In this document: positions 25,201 through 36,659 of the stretch, one piece after another
How positions within the stretch are numbered: the stretch's first letter is position 1
Layout: every line of letters starts with the position of its first letter
Origin: Chamaecyparis obtusa
Taxonomy: Eukaryota; Streptophyta; Pinopsida; Cupressales; Cupressaceae
DNA: 64,000 bases
Direction: 5' to 3'
Assembly: GCA_027943335.1 (NCBI GenBank)
Contig: BSBK01006754.1
Location: 648,001 to 712,000 of the forward strand
Program-made: the position numbers and the translations under genes
Notes under the pieces: model-generated
Databases searched by the model: none
Seen by the model: only the letters and a program-made list of their open reading frames with translations
What the model was told of the DNA's origin: nothing

Positions 25201-26372
25201 AATTGCCTAGATATCTCCAATAGAACCACCCTATCAGGAGGGTATCTTGGGAGCTTCCTGGGTGCTAAAGTGCTTCCTACCACCCGAATGTATGTGAAAG
25301 TTTTGAATTGAATGTAAAATGCCCCAAGGGCCTTTACTTTGGTCATTGCTTCTGTTGGTAGCCTTTTGGCAAAATCACCCTCGATGGAGTGGATGATTGC
25401 AAAAATGAAGGCATCATTAACTATCCTGAATTTTGGGCTATTGTGTGTGAGGAAGTCCTTTCACACCAATTCAAGATACAATGTGAATGGCCAACTATTT
25501 GGTTCCCCAATGTTACCGACCTTAGTCAACCTTGGATACAGTGCCCTAGCGGCTAGTAAGTACACAACATAAGATTTCATATAAAAATGTGGATCTATCT
25601 TTACCCGAATCAACTGTTCATCCAACTGGTCACTTAGAATAGAGGCCCAATCAAACCTTGGATGCCTTTCTTTAATCTTTTGGATGAGGAAGATCATCCA
25701 GGGTTCCAACTAATGGGACTTGGGTAGGCCATACACCCTGCTTATCATTGTGATAGCAGCCTGGATATCTTCTTTCATATAACCTTTCCTCATGTCAATT
25801 CTATCCAGCCTATTCTTGGGCAATGGCTGCATTAGGTATTCATTGTTGATAATGTTGTGTGCCCTCTAGGTATCTTTGTTGTAAAATTTAATCCCTTTGT
25901 TTATATTGAAGTTGAAGAACTTTTCTACCCCCTTGGGTAGATGGAAAACAACCTTGATATTGTTAGGCCTCAGGTCTAGGACCACTTCTCCCATGCTATT
26001 TCTGACCATGTGCTCATCTAGAACATAGTAGTTGGCTAGTGTGTTGATCAACTCACCCGATTGGATCAAGACAAGGTGTGCCACTGCATACACCAGGGAA
26101 GAGTGGACCAATGATGTGCAATCCTCTGAACGGCCCACTGGTTGAGCACACTTGTTCAGATATTCATTCCAGCTTACATTCCTGATGTTAGTATTGGTTA
26201 TTCCGACGTGCAAGTCCATCACTTTAGAAGGTGGGTGGTATCCTTTAAATTGGTATTTCATCACTGGTGATGCAAGTACCTTCTTAGCCATATCTGCAAA
26301 GAGTACAAGCTTGGAATTAGTAACACCACATGAGAAAAGAAACTAGAAAGTATTACCGCTTACTGAAAACAT
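22230..26372 (-). pseudogene. LTR-encoded long ORF (about 1,380 codons), right copy
   Basis: A single minus-strand frame runs from ATG at 26,372 (a later ATG is at 26,291) to TAG at 22,230, with about 15-20 in-frame stops and no frameshift seen. From the N-terminus: a globular part with GEVVLDLRPNNIKVVFHLPKG (about residues 125-150), in layout reminiscent of plant mobile domains; a second globular part with ASILSDQLDEQLI and SYVVYLLAARALYPRL; a basic patch KKLPKKSSRGKKKGEK near residue 565; a Pro-rich stretch near 804-890; an acidic part; and charged helical ends with ERIKALEEKNEAMKK. No function is recognised. Several stops also occur in the other LTR, so the parent was already damaged. It would be the first ORF of the genomic transcript. 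Confidence 0.6.
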
Positions 26373-27105
26373 GTTTCAAAACAAAAAGTAGAGATCTCAG
26401 CCTCTTCACACTTTTGGACAAGGACATTTCAAACGTCGCAAGGTTTGAAAGGGCTGACAAGGCCAAAATAGTCGCAAGCATGAAGTAAAAAGAGCGATAG
26501 CCTTTGGCATTTTTGCGGTTGCAAGATGTTCGGGGTGCGAAACCTCTAAAATGCTGACAGCTCAAGGATAGCTAGAGTGAGGAAAAGGTGGCCCCTTTGG
26601 TGGTTTCAGGGATGCAAGATTGTTTAGTGTGCAAAAGGGCTGACACATTAAGGACTTAGCTTTTTCATCTTGGTTTTCTCCTTGGTTTTTCAGACCCTAA
26701 AGGTCTGAAACTAGGGTTTAGGGCTGGAACCCAAAAATGGGTCCAGCAATGAGATTTGACCATGAACTCTCGAAGGGACACAAGGGGACTACCTTGCCGA
26801 TCCCAAAGGCCAAAAGAGGCTAACTAGATAGACCAATAAACTGATGACCAGGCCGAAAAGGGGCTAGAAATAAAACCCTAAACCTAAGACAACACCCCAA
26901 AAGAAAAAAAAGGAAAACAAACTAAAACAAAACAAGAGGGAGACAAGATGCGTACCATGGAGACAATGAAGATGGTGATGACCAATGAGAAGATGAGAGC
27001 AAACTATGCAGAAAAGCACTCAGACGGTGAAAATGATGAGCAACAGGCACAAAAAGGTCAGAGGAGCGAGAAGGCAAAGTGAGGGTTTAAAAAACCCTCA
27101 CCTCC

Positions 27106-27112
27106 TTTTATA
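27106..27112 (-). promoter_or_regulatory. LTR TATA box (5' LTR)
   Basis: On the minus strand CCTATAAAAGGAGG lies about 400 bp inside the LTR. About 25 nt downstream comes the inverted repeat GAGGGTTTAAAAAACCCTC (27,081-27,099), where transcription would be expected to start. The same block occurs in the other LTR at 12,805-12,811. No expression evidence is available. Confidence 0.55.
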
Positions 27113-27516
27113 GGCTCACAAGGTTGTTGATGTTAGTGACCCCACACATTGGCCTTTCAGATGTTTCAGCATTTTGAGACTCCAAAAGCCTGACAACGCC
27201 GATAGGTCCGACTTGGCGAAAGGTTCGACTCCCGCATGAACTTATCTTTCAGACAATGACTATGTCCAAAAGATCTGAAAAGTCTAAAAGGGCCAACAAG
27301 GCCTTTTGATTCACTCCCCCTATTCTTCACGCTTTCAGACCTTCGAAAGTCTGAAAGACGCACAAGGCCAAAAAGGCCGAAAGGCCATAAACCAACTAAA
27401 AGGAAGGAAAAAAAACTAACTCCCAAAGGCCACTAAAAATGAGTAGAAAATAGAAGGGGGGCCCCCTTTTAAGCCAGAAGGGCCATAAAGGGGGGTGTGG
27501 TTGTGGGACCACAACA

Positions 27517-27521
27517 ATTAC
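27517..27521. repeat. Target-site duplication ATTAC, right copy
   Basis: ATTAC directly follows the right LTR and pairs with 6,601-6,605. Beyond it the CACTA intron resumes with GTAATTATTAATAG. Confidence 0.85.
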
Positions 27522-27591
27522 GTAATTATTAATAGAATTTAACATCTTTAATTCCAATTGGTTGTGTAACCTTTTTTTGAATATTTTAGAG

Positions 27592-27910
27592 CATGTTGAG
27601 CATGTTAAGGTGGTGGAAGATCAAAATGTTATTGTACATGATGATGTGGCATTGTCAGGTAAAGGAAAATGCATGTTATGTTCTACTAGTTAATGAAATA
27701 CATGTAACAGTAAAAAAAAAGTATGTGAATTTAACCCATTTACTTGTTATTGCAGAAGACCCCCCTTTAGTGCAGCAGCATCATCCTTCTCGAGATATGA
27801 GGAAGCATCATAATTTGAGATCACAACCACAAGAGGAGGAAGATAATATTGATGCTCCTGTCAGCCTTTACCTAAATAAGAAATCTAAGAAAAACCCAAA
27901 AAAGAAATGA
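27592..27910 (+). pseudogene. CACTA second gene, last two exons beyond the nested Gypsy element
   Basis: After the retrotransposon and the remaining intron (ending TATTTTAG), exon 27,592-27,658 encodes HVEHVKVVEDQNVIVHDDVAL and ends at GTAAAG. Exon 27,756-27,910 after TTATTGCAG ends in a Lys-rich tail, LNKKSKKNPKKK, and TGA at 27,908. The basic tail could serve as a nuclear localisation signal, which is inference. The same strand, the intron phase and the exact target duplication around the insertion support joining these exons to 3,528-6,575. Confidence 0.5.
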
Positions 27911-29398
27911 TTTCTTAAAAATGCTCTTTGATAAAAACTTGTTTGATTAACTTTGGTGGATAATGAAAGAACGTTGTTTTAAGTAATTATCTATGAATTT
28001 TGTGTATTAATATTGAATTATATGTCATGTTAATGAATATTTTTATGTGCTAATGAATTCTTGATTAGTGTTGTGTATTAATGAATGTTATATCATATTA
28101 ATGAATGTTATGTGATTGTATTGATTGAATGTTATAGTTCATAAATTGATGAATGAAGTTTATAATTAGATGTTAATGGATAATTTAGATTGATGTTAGG
28201 GGGAGGTGGGGTGAGGCCATATGAGCTTCCACCTTCACATGTTTGGCCTTGTTAAGTAGAGAATATTAAAGTATTCTCGAAACCAAGTGAAGCTCAAACT
28301 AACATACCTTCATTATTTAATCAATTTCATTTGTTCTAGGTCTTTGCTCATAAGTGCATTTTGAATGTGTCATTGTTAGGCAACTATCAAATAAAAACTA
28401 GAAGGGCCAATAGTCAACTTCTCATTGTCATTGTCTGGCATGATTTGGCTTCATTTTGTGTAAGTATTCTCGTATTGAATGCGTCAACCTCTCTTGGCCT
28501 CATGTGGATTATTTCATTGGTTTGTGTTTTTGAGTAGGTGAAGTGTTAAATCAGATATCAGTTGCATCTATAAGTAGCATAGATATTCTATAGCTAATAG
28601 ACTAATACACCCATGTGAATAAATTTACTTGTTGTCCCCTTAGGATTTACTTAAGCAAACAGTCCTTATCTACTCAAAAATTAGTTGTTTTAGTGCTGGA
28701 ATTGTAGATGATTGTATGCATGAATTCAATGACAAGAACTAAACATTAAGAAATAGAGCAATAACACAAGAAAATACTATAGAGAAGTGTGATGTGGTGA
28801 AAACTCTTGCACAACAAGGTTGTACCTATTGAAGATGTAAATGTCTATCTGTTTAGGTCTTTGCAAATGATGACTTGATGTAGTTAAGTATCAAGCACCT
28901 AGTGAAGGGTGGCTAATCCAAGAAGCTATGCATGCATAATGATGATCTCTTAAAAGCGGAATTACAACTCTAAATAACAACATTCCATTTCTTCATTGGT
29001 CAAATCTATTGCAATCTTTTTAATGATGGTTCTCTTTATGATGTTTGTAATTTTTTGGATTTTCATTTGACCATCCTTTGTGGTTATTAATTGACTTATC
29101 TTGTGCACATTTTTACTCATCCAATGCCCTGGTGTGCCAAATGTTTACTTGGATTCCACAAGCATTGTATAAAATTTTTCTATCTAGTAAATCTATTTGT
29201 GTCCATTGAGTCCTATTATTCCCTTGAAGGTTTTATTAGGTAATATAAGTTGTGGAACTTTGTTGGTTGACTTTGTTTTTGAAATGGTGTGGGAACTATT
29301 TGAAACATGGGCATTTCTCTTGGAAAGGTTTACATTTCTTATAAGTTTTTTTGTAACTTTTAAGCTCTATTATAATGCTTGTCATCCATATATGGTAG
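27911..29398. other. Gene-free stretch inside the CACTA right arm
   Basis: AT-rich sequence with ATGAATGTTAT-type short repeats at 28,020-28,150 and no supported gene. Short open frames here have no recognisable motif. Confidence 0.5.
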
Positions 29399-29471
29399 GC
29401 AAATGAATCCAAGAAGGAAGCTTTCAGGAAATATTTGGAGTCAAGCGGCATGCTTGATACCCTCACAAAAG
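29399..29471 (+). pseudogene. MYCBP-like exon fragment
   Basis: The frame ESKKEAFRKYLESSGMLDTL ends at LTK just before a GT donor. It matches the conserved start of the c-Myc-binding-protein (AMY-1) family, whose plant members carry a KYLE-SGVLD-LTK block. Only this exon is present. Part of it recurs at 31,188-31,232. It is a fragment of a cellular gene, probably captured by the CACTA. Confidence 0.6.
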
Positions 29472-29491
29472 GTCTGCAACAATTCTTCTTA

Positions 29492-29763
29492 TATGATGAA
29501 ATGTTGTATCTAGAAAATTAATTTGTGAATTTGCATCTATTTGTGAGATAATATATTAATATTGGCAATTCCTCTTATATGATGAAATGCTGATTTTAGA
29601 AATTAGTTTGTGAATTTGCATCCATTATTTTTGGATGCCTGAATGTTATGTTTTCCTTGTGAGGATTCAAATTAATTTGATTGATATGATCTTTGAAATG
29701 GTGTAGTAGTCTTTTAGATTAATGTGATTTGTATTATCATATAATATCTTTGCTCTTATAAAC
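29492..29763. repeat. Direct repeat A, copy 1
   Basis: About 270 bp, nearly identical to 30,917-31,187. Each copy contains about 95 bp sub-repeats (CTTATATGATGAAATG ... GTGAATTTGCAT). The two copies bracket the HIR exons, and a MYCBP-like fragment lies outside each. Confidence 0.8.
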
Positions 29764-29790
29764 TACCTTGTTTCCATGTATGATTTACAG

Positions 29791-30700
29791 TTATTTGTTC
29801 CTGTGTTCCAAAGATGAATCTGGATGATATCTTTGAGAAAAAGAATGAGGTTGCTAAATTTGTTGAAGAACTTGAAAAGGTTGATATATTGATATCAGTT
29901 TCATTTATTTATTGATGTGTATTGTCAATTGATTACTGTAAAATATCTCTTAAATATCAAACAAGATGAAATTTGAATGCATTATGATTCAATTGTTCAT
30001 TTCTATTTACAGGCTATGTCAAACTATGGATATGAGATAGTTCAAACACTTATTGTGGATATAGAGGCTGATGTGCATGTCAAGAAAGCAATGAATGCAA
30101 TAAATACAGGCAAGACTTTTACATCCAATACTAAATGTCCTTTTTACCATGATATTGTTGGAGATTGCTAAGATATACTTTTGCATTTTTTAAATGGGTT
30201 GATGGTATTCATTTATTTAAGAAAACCCAACTCATTATCCTCAACTTTGTTCATATTTTTGTTCTATATCTGTTTAGTTTATTTACCCAAAATTTCTCTC
30301 AATTTCACCATCATTCATTTCATTTTTTTATATTAGCTACAAGAATGAGGGTGGCAACACAAGAAAAGTAGAGACAGAGAAAATTTTACAAATTAAGAGA
30401 GTAGAAGGGGAAGCAGAATCAAAGTATCTGTCAGGAGTTGGCATTGCTAGGCAAAGGCAAGCAATTATAGATGGGATGAGAGAGAATGTGCTTGCTTTCT
30501 CAGGGAATGTATCTGGCACAACTGCAAAGGATGTGATGGATATGGTGTTGGTGACAAAGTATTTTGACACCATGAAAGAGATTGGAGCACATTCCAAATC
30601 TTCAGCAGTGTTCATACCCCATGGACCTGGTGCAGTTCATGATGTTGCTCAGCAGATCAGAGATGGACTGCTTCAAGGATCACATGCCTCTCATCAGTAA
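29791..30700 (+). pseudogene. Hypersensitive-induced reaction (HIR) protein, 3' exons, frameshifted
   Basis: Three exons with introns kept: 29,791-29,879 (VPKMNLDDIFEKKNEVAKF), 30,013-30,109 ([19 protein letters not shown]) and 30,337-30,700 (RMRVATQEK, then after a 1 bp loss near 30,368, [19 protein letters not shown] and [19 protein letters not shown]), ending TAA. HIR proteins are plant SPFH/Band-7 membrane scaffold proteins linked to cell-death responses. This is only the C-terminal half. The introns show a DNA-level copy, not a processed retrocopy. A GC donor at 30,110 and the frameshift make a product unlikely. Confidence 0.85.
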
Positions 30701-30916
30701 CTACCATCACAACAAACTCGACAACAACATTCAAGTTAATGGACATGGTGATGATATTATTTTAGGGTTTGAAGCTTTCCTTATTTTATTTGTCAGTATG
30801 CATCAACACTTCCTTTTATGTTATATATGTATATTTTATAGATTTGTATATTTATAATTTTAAAAGTTGTATGTAATATACATTGGGAGATAATATATTG
30901 ATATTGGCAGTTCTTC

Positions 30917-31187
30917 TTATATGATGAAATGTTGAATTTAGAAAATTAATTTGTGAATTTGCATCTATTTGTGAGATAATATATTAATATTGGTAGTTCC
31001 TCTTATATGATGAAATGTTGATTTTAGAAAATTAGTTTGTGAATTTGCATCCATTATTTTTGGATGCCTGAATGTTATGTTTTCCTTGTGAGGATTCAAA
31101 TTAATTTGATTGATATGATCTTTGAAATGGTGTAGTAGTCTTTTAGATTAATGTGATTTGTATTATTGTATAATATCTCTGTTCTTA
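30917..31187. repeat. Direct repeat A, copy 2
   Basis: Second copy of the repeat at 29,492-29,763, directly followed by a MYCBP-like fragment. A further partial sub-repeat lies just before it (30,884-30,916). Confidence 0.8.
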
Positions 31188-31232
31188 TAAGCTTTCAGGA
31201 AATATTTGGAGTCAAGCGGTGTGCTCAATACC
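31188..31232 (+). pseudogene. MYCBP-like exon fragment, second partial copy
   Basis: GCTTTCAGGAAATATTTGGA and the following bases repeat the middle of 29,399-29,471 (AFRKYLESSGVLNTL) and then diverge. With direct repeat A it shows that a block was duplicated around the HIR exons. Confidence 0.6.
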
Positions 31233-31946
31233 CTCAAAATAAAACATCTTTGCTATTATAAACTTTGAATTTGCAAAATAAATTCTCCTTGAGACATACT
31301 TCTCTAACTTATTACATCTAATTTAGAAAAAGTATCCTAAAAAATTTCATAGGCCCATACAAGACACCCACCAAAATATAGACCATCAATTTATAGAACC
31401 CTTGCAAGATATCCCAAGGAATGACAGGTAGTGAAAACTAGATAGATAGAAAAAAGAACATAACCATATGTTGCCTCACATGTTTAAGGTAAGCCAAACT
31501 TGGTCCAATTCTCTTAACAGTGGTACATATCCATCCAAGTGAAACAACCTTCAAATATTTGTAGCAGTAAAGAGAATCCCCAAATTTTATCAGCCTAACA
31601 TAGTCTTGGCCACTTTGGCAATCAGATTGCGAGCAATATTAATTTTCCAGTAGGATTTTTTTTTTTAAAGCAAGGTTTTCATAGCATTATCTACCACTTG
31701 AGCAAAAGTTTCCATAGCTAAATTTCCTTGCCACAGTTAATATTTCTCTAAAGACTTACAAGTTAGTAAGTCCTTGGCTAAAGGGATGATAAACTAAATA
31801 AATTTTCAAACATATGAACAGATAAAACTCATACAAGCAAAAGCTGGAGCCAAATTGAATAGCATTGGCTATTTGTCAGCAGAAGGTCCCTACTAGAACA
31901 GACACATTTGTCACTTCATTAAGATGAAAATTGTGTACTAATTTTC
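31233..31946. other. Gene-free spacer between captured fragments
   Basis: AT-rich, with no open frame of note on either strand. It could be intron or 3' flank of the captured CDC48 fragment, which ends at 31,947 on the minus strand. Confidence 0.4.
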
Positions 31947-32733
<787 letters not shown>

Positions 32734-32887
32734 TCAAAGCCTATCTCTCAAATAGTTCAAACAAAATGAAAAAACCCACAGTTTCACACAGAGCAGAGCA
32801 GATGGATTGCTAGAGCCCAAAGCAGTCTAGAAAATAGAACGAGCAGGGACCCACTGGCAACAACCAACAGAATAAGTGTGGAAACCT

Positions 32888-32954
32888 GAAGATAAATATC
32901 TAGACTAATCACCGATCAAGATGTCATTGGTGATTAGTCTGGATATTTATCTTC
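32888..32954. repeat. Foldback: 26 bp inverted repeat with 15 nt loop
   Basis: Arms 32,888-32,913 and 32,929-32,954 (GAAGATAAATATC ... GGTGATTAGTCT) pair at 25 of 26 positions. It lies just inside the CACTA subterminal repeats. It may be part of the transposon end or a small foldback insertion. Confidence 0.75.
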
Positions 32955-32959
32955 AATTT

Positions 32960-33396
32960 TTTTAAAACACTTCGCGTTTCATCAAAATTTTGACCCACAT
33001 TCATCAAAAGTTTGGTCTAAAATCAACCATTCTGTGTCGAAATGTGGCATCGCCGGTTTGGCATCTTGGTCGGAGCTGCTAAATATTTTGACCAAATGTG
33101 GTCAAAATATGACCATCATGATTTTGGCATCCTGGTCGGAGCGACCAAAGTTTTCGACCAATATTAATTTATATTGGCCGAAAGATCGACCAATACACCA
33201 AGACTTGCCAATGTTATTTTTGGCCTAGATTGCCCTCATTTTTTACCAATATTGGCGTCGATCATTCAAAATTTCAAAAATGGGTCAATATTTCGACGTA
33301 GATAATAGCGATGAACCAGTTGGTCAACTATTCGACCACGTTGGGTAGAAACTTCAACCAATAGTGCATCAAAAAATGGTGCAAAATGTACTAGTG
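32960..33396 (-). repeat. CACTA right subterminal region and terminus
   Basis: Short words recur in both orientations: GACCAA and TTGGTC types, TTTGGCATC-TGGTCGGAGC twice (33,057-33,078 and 33,123-33,144), TCGACCA and TTCGACC. Such repeats bind the transposon's own proteins in known CACTA elements. The end at 33,391-33,396 is CTAGTG, that is CACTAGTACATTTTGCACCA on the minus strand. Confidence 0.7.
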
Positions 33397-34214
33397 ATGG
33401 GATTTTCATCACACAATCAAAATATATTAAATAAGTATTGAAAAATTTTGGCATAGAAGATGCTAAACCTATGGGAACACTGATGGTGACTAGCTATAAA
33501 ATGAAAAAGGATGATGAATCTACCAAGGTAAATCAGACTCTATACCAATCTATGATTGGTAAGCTGATGTATGTTGTACACAGTAGGCCTGATAATGCAC
33601 ATGCAGTGGGGATTGTGGCAAGATTTTCTGCCAATACTAAAGATTCACATATGGTTATTATAAAGAGAATCTTGAGATACCTGAAGAAAATAGAAGATTG
33701 TGGATTATGGTACACATTGGAAGGAAAATTTCAACTAAAATTTTACACCAATGCAGATTGGGCTAAAAACGTAGATTACTGAAAGAGCACAACTAGTGGA
33801 GCATTCTTTTTAGGGGAAAGGCTTGTGACTTGAATTAGCAAGAAACAAGCATGCATTTCTCAGTCCACTACTGAAGCAGAGTATGTTGTTGCTACTGCAA
33901 ACTATTCAAATATAGCTTGGATCAAACAAGTGTTGGAAGGAATGAATGAGGTAATCACTAACTCAGTGATTATATATTGTGACAACACCAGTACTATAAA
34001 TATTTCTAAGAATGTTGTGATGCATTCGAAGATAAAGCATATATCTATTAAGTATCACTACTTAAGATAAAAATTTCAAGAGAAGCAAGTACAACTAGAA
34101 TTTGTAACATCTAACGAACAACTTGCTGACATCTTTACTAAACCATTACCGAAGGACACATTTGAATATTTGAGAACTAGAGTTGGGGTTCGTCCTCTAT
34201 CTATCAGTCACTGA
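33397..34214 (+). pseudogene. Ty1/Copia pol, end of RT and RNase H
   Basis: The frame opens in mid-gene at the CACTA edge: GIFITQSKYIK, FGIEDAKPMGTLM, then RPDNAHAVGIVARFS, LRYLKKIEDCGLWY and ADWAKNVDY. RNase H follows with TTSGAFFLGERLVT, STTEAEYVVATANY and IIYCDNTSTINISKN, and a closing EQLADIFTKPLP to TGA at 34,212. These are the hallmark blocks of the end of Copia pol. Stops at 33,417, 33,780, about 33,831 and 34,067 break the frame. The upstream part of this element lies left of the CACTA, outside the window. Confidence 0.9.
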
Positions 34215-34829
34215 TGTGATCTTGAGGTTGCATCAACCTACACTTATCAGAAGATCATTCATGTTGATGCACATAGCTCACACTTTGGATTTTGTCTAAG
34301 GTTGTGAAAGATTGTAGAAGCTGGAATAGAAATTTGTTTATCTGTACACTGAAGGCACATGATATGAACTTAACAACAGAGAATACTTGGCTATTGTAGA
34401 GCTATTTGTATATTTTCTTTGGCATTTTTGTCAAAGGGAGAGAAAATAAATATGAAAAAATAAGGAAATCAGTTACTGAGAACACACAGAAAGGGAGAGA
34501 CTTGAGTATTTGTTGTTGAGAACAAAGGGAATTTGAGAGTTGAAAAGATCAAATCCACAGGGCGAGTCTACACTTGTAATGCTATTATGTTTTGTAGTGA
34601 TTAAATATATTAAATTTGAGCTCACTGAGCTACAACATTTACTTGCATAGTTGTAGAATACATGTTTGGTATGTGTTTGGCATATTTTTATATTTCTTGT
34701 GTTTCCATCAATGCCAAAGGGAGTGATTTATGAACTACAACTGATTGAATATCTGAATGAATTGAAGAAATAGTGATTAGAGATCACCGAGTACTTAAAT
34801 GATATGTAAGATGATTGAATGAGTCAATA

Positions 34830-36240
34830 TGTTGTCATTGATGTCAACTAGTCTTGAAAATACTTATCATGTTAGTTGCAAACATCTGAACATCTGTTAG
34901 AGGAAGAAAAGATGAAGGATTGAGATATCTACATATGAAAAAGATGGATATGACAGATAAGGATAAGGTAAACATTGGGTAACTTATTGATGAGTCTATG
35001 GCTTTATATTGTTGACTTGAGCATGTTAGATTAATCTATTTTGAAGAAGAGATTTGAAATTGAATAAGGCAATGTGGTCGGTAATTGAAGATTTATGTAT
35101 ACACCGAGAAAGTGCAGTGTATACCGACTGATAGTATCAACCAAGCTAGTTTAACTAGTTATCACCGACACATTTCAATATTGACCGAGTATGGATGAAA
35201 ACATTAAATGCAAAGAATAGCTAACTGAATTTAATGAGCTAGAATTGTTATGATTTTGAGATTAAGTATTAAGTTTGTTATGAGATCCATGACTGACAAA
35301 ATTTGGAGAAGATCAAAAGGACTAGATTGAAACGTGTTAATGACACATCTATCAAAGAAGGTTTAAGAGGCAAAATGGACAAAGGAGATTAAGTGGAAAA
35401 ATCTAATGGTTGATATGAAAATAGTTTACTTGTCTATATAAGAGATATGAGTTTCATTGTTGAAATATGTCGGAAGAAGAGGAATGAAGAGATATCACGT
35501 GAAGACTATTCATGCATGCCCGATCGGACTGGTTATTGAAAGAACCGAACTACAGAGTTAACCGAGCATTAGAGAACCATTTACCGAGTGAAAGTAAGTT
35601 GAAGAATATTGATGAAGTGAATTTGATTATTGATCAGAGGATTTTTATGGGCTTAGCATAGATCTGAATATTTTCAATTGAGTTTTATTTGAGTCAAATT
35701 ATACTGTATCAGTTTAACCATTGAATCAAAAAATCTCTTAACCAAGTGGACTTAATAGTCTTATATTCTGCCCTATGTCATTTAGAGAATGTACATTGTT
35801 ATCTTGTTGACCCCATAGTGAATGTTGGTCAAAAGTTAAATGTTAGTGTTAAATCCTCTAACTAGGTCACACTTAACAGTGTGTTTCTAACCTTTAATAG
35901 GGTTGGCTCTTCACCAAGCTCACTTCAAAAGAGTGAATTATTTTGGGTTACTAGTCCCAGGTGGTTTTTCCCTTAACAGGGTTTCCACGTTAAATCATTG
36001 TGTTATGTGTTATTTGTGATGATTTTTTGCTATCATACTTTACATACTGCATAATTGATTTGGTCGGTAATCATAGTTAGTTATTTATTGGTAATCAATA
36101 AAGTGAACAGACAGATTGATATTTTATGTTACCGAGCTGCATAATTTGTTGGAATTATTTGATAAGGTACATCTTTGTATTTGGGACTATAGGATAACTG
36201 ATCTAACTGATTCACCCCCCTTCTCAGTTATTCTAAAAAA
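34830..36240 (+). repeat. Probable Copia 3' LTR
   Basis: Downstream of the Copia stop come purine-rich tracts (CAAAGGGAGAGAAAATAAA at 34,431 and GCCAAAGGGAGTGA at 34,712). TGTTGTCATTGATGTCAAC then starts about 1.4 kb that ends in sequence typical of plant Copia LTRs (GTGGTTTTTCCCTTAACAGG near 35,961 and CCCCCCTTCTCAG near 36,215). No partner LTR is in the window, so both edges are estimates. Confidence 0.45.
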
Positions 36241-36244
36241 ATTG

Positions 36245-36659
36245 TGCATCTAATAATGTCAAATATTCATCCAATCATTCTTGGGGAATCATCCTAACCA
36301 AATTTTATCTTATATATATATATATGCCCGCCAAATGTCGATGACATGCAACAGTAACAACCCTACTACAAAGAGAGATAACCAACAATGTCTGGGGGTT
36401 AAATCTAATACAAAATGTCCCAAAAATCCATTCTCATTTAAATTCATGGTGCAAAATTTAGTGAGCATGATCAAGCTTCAAAAATACAGTGAAGCCATCT
36501 TTAATAAGAGAAAATTAAATGGTTATTATCATGCTTCAATGATATAGCTAATCCCTCTTTAATAAAAAACAATCCCATAAGTATTACCAATGCTTCATTG
36601 ATGAGGTTAAGCATCTTTAAAGTAAAACAATTCACCTAAAATCAAATGTTGATTCAATG
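36245..36659. repeat. Direct repeat B, copy 1 (415 bp)
   Basis: Matches 37,303-37,714 at well over 90 percent by eye, starting TG and ending GATTCAATG. The copies are 643 bp apart with no gene between them (36,660-37,302). This could be a tiny LTR-type element (TRIM) or a plain duplication. No clear target duplication is seen. Confidence 0.75.

Larger units (their letters stand above)
6606..27516 (-). mobile_element. 20.9 kb Ty3/Gypsy retrotransposon with 6.6-6.7 kb LTRs, minus strand
   Basis: Two direct repeats (6,606-13,215 and 20,823-27,516) flank a 7.6 kb body with gag, protease, RNase H, RT, RNase H and integrase on the minus strand. RT before integrase marks it as Gypsy. Both outer edges carry ATTAC. 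A hand count over the first about 185 aligned LTR bases gives about 13 differences, nearly all transitions, so the insertion is old. LTRs this long are at the top of the known plant range. Each LTR also contains a long ORF. The copy is defective: every coding block has stops. Confidence 0.9.
20823..27516 (-). repeat. 5' LTR of the giant-LTR Gypsy element (right copy)
   Basis: The repeat is 6,694 bp with the same ends as the left copy. In element orientation it holds about 400 bp up to a TATA box at 27,106-27,112, then about 6.2 kb that would be R and U5 if transcription starts near 27,080. The long ORF falls in that second part. A 9 bp duplication (GAGTTGTCA) near 22,097 is present only here. 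Confidence 0.9.

Noticed and set aside
6606..27516. Segmental duplication of a cellular gene instead of LTRs
   Set aside because: The exact ATTAC duplication, gag-pol between the repeats and LTR-like ends with a TATA box fit an LTR element much better.
29791..30700. Functional HIR gene
   Set aside because: Only the C-terminal half is present, with a frameshift and a non-standard donor.
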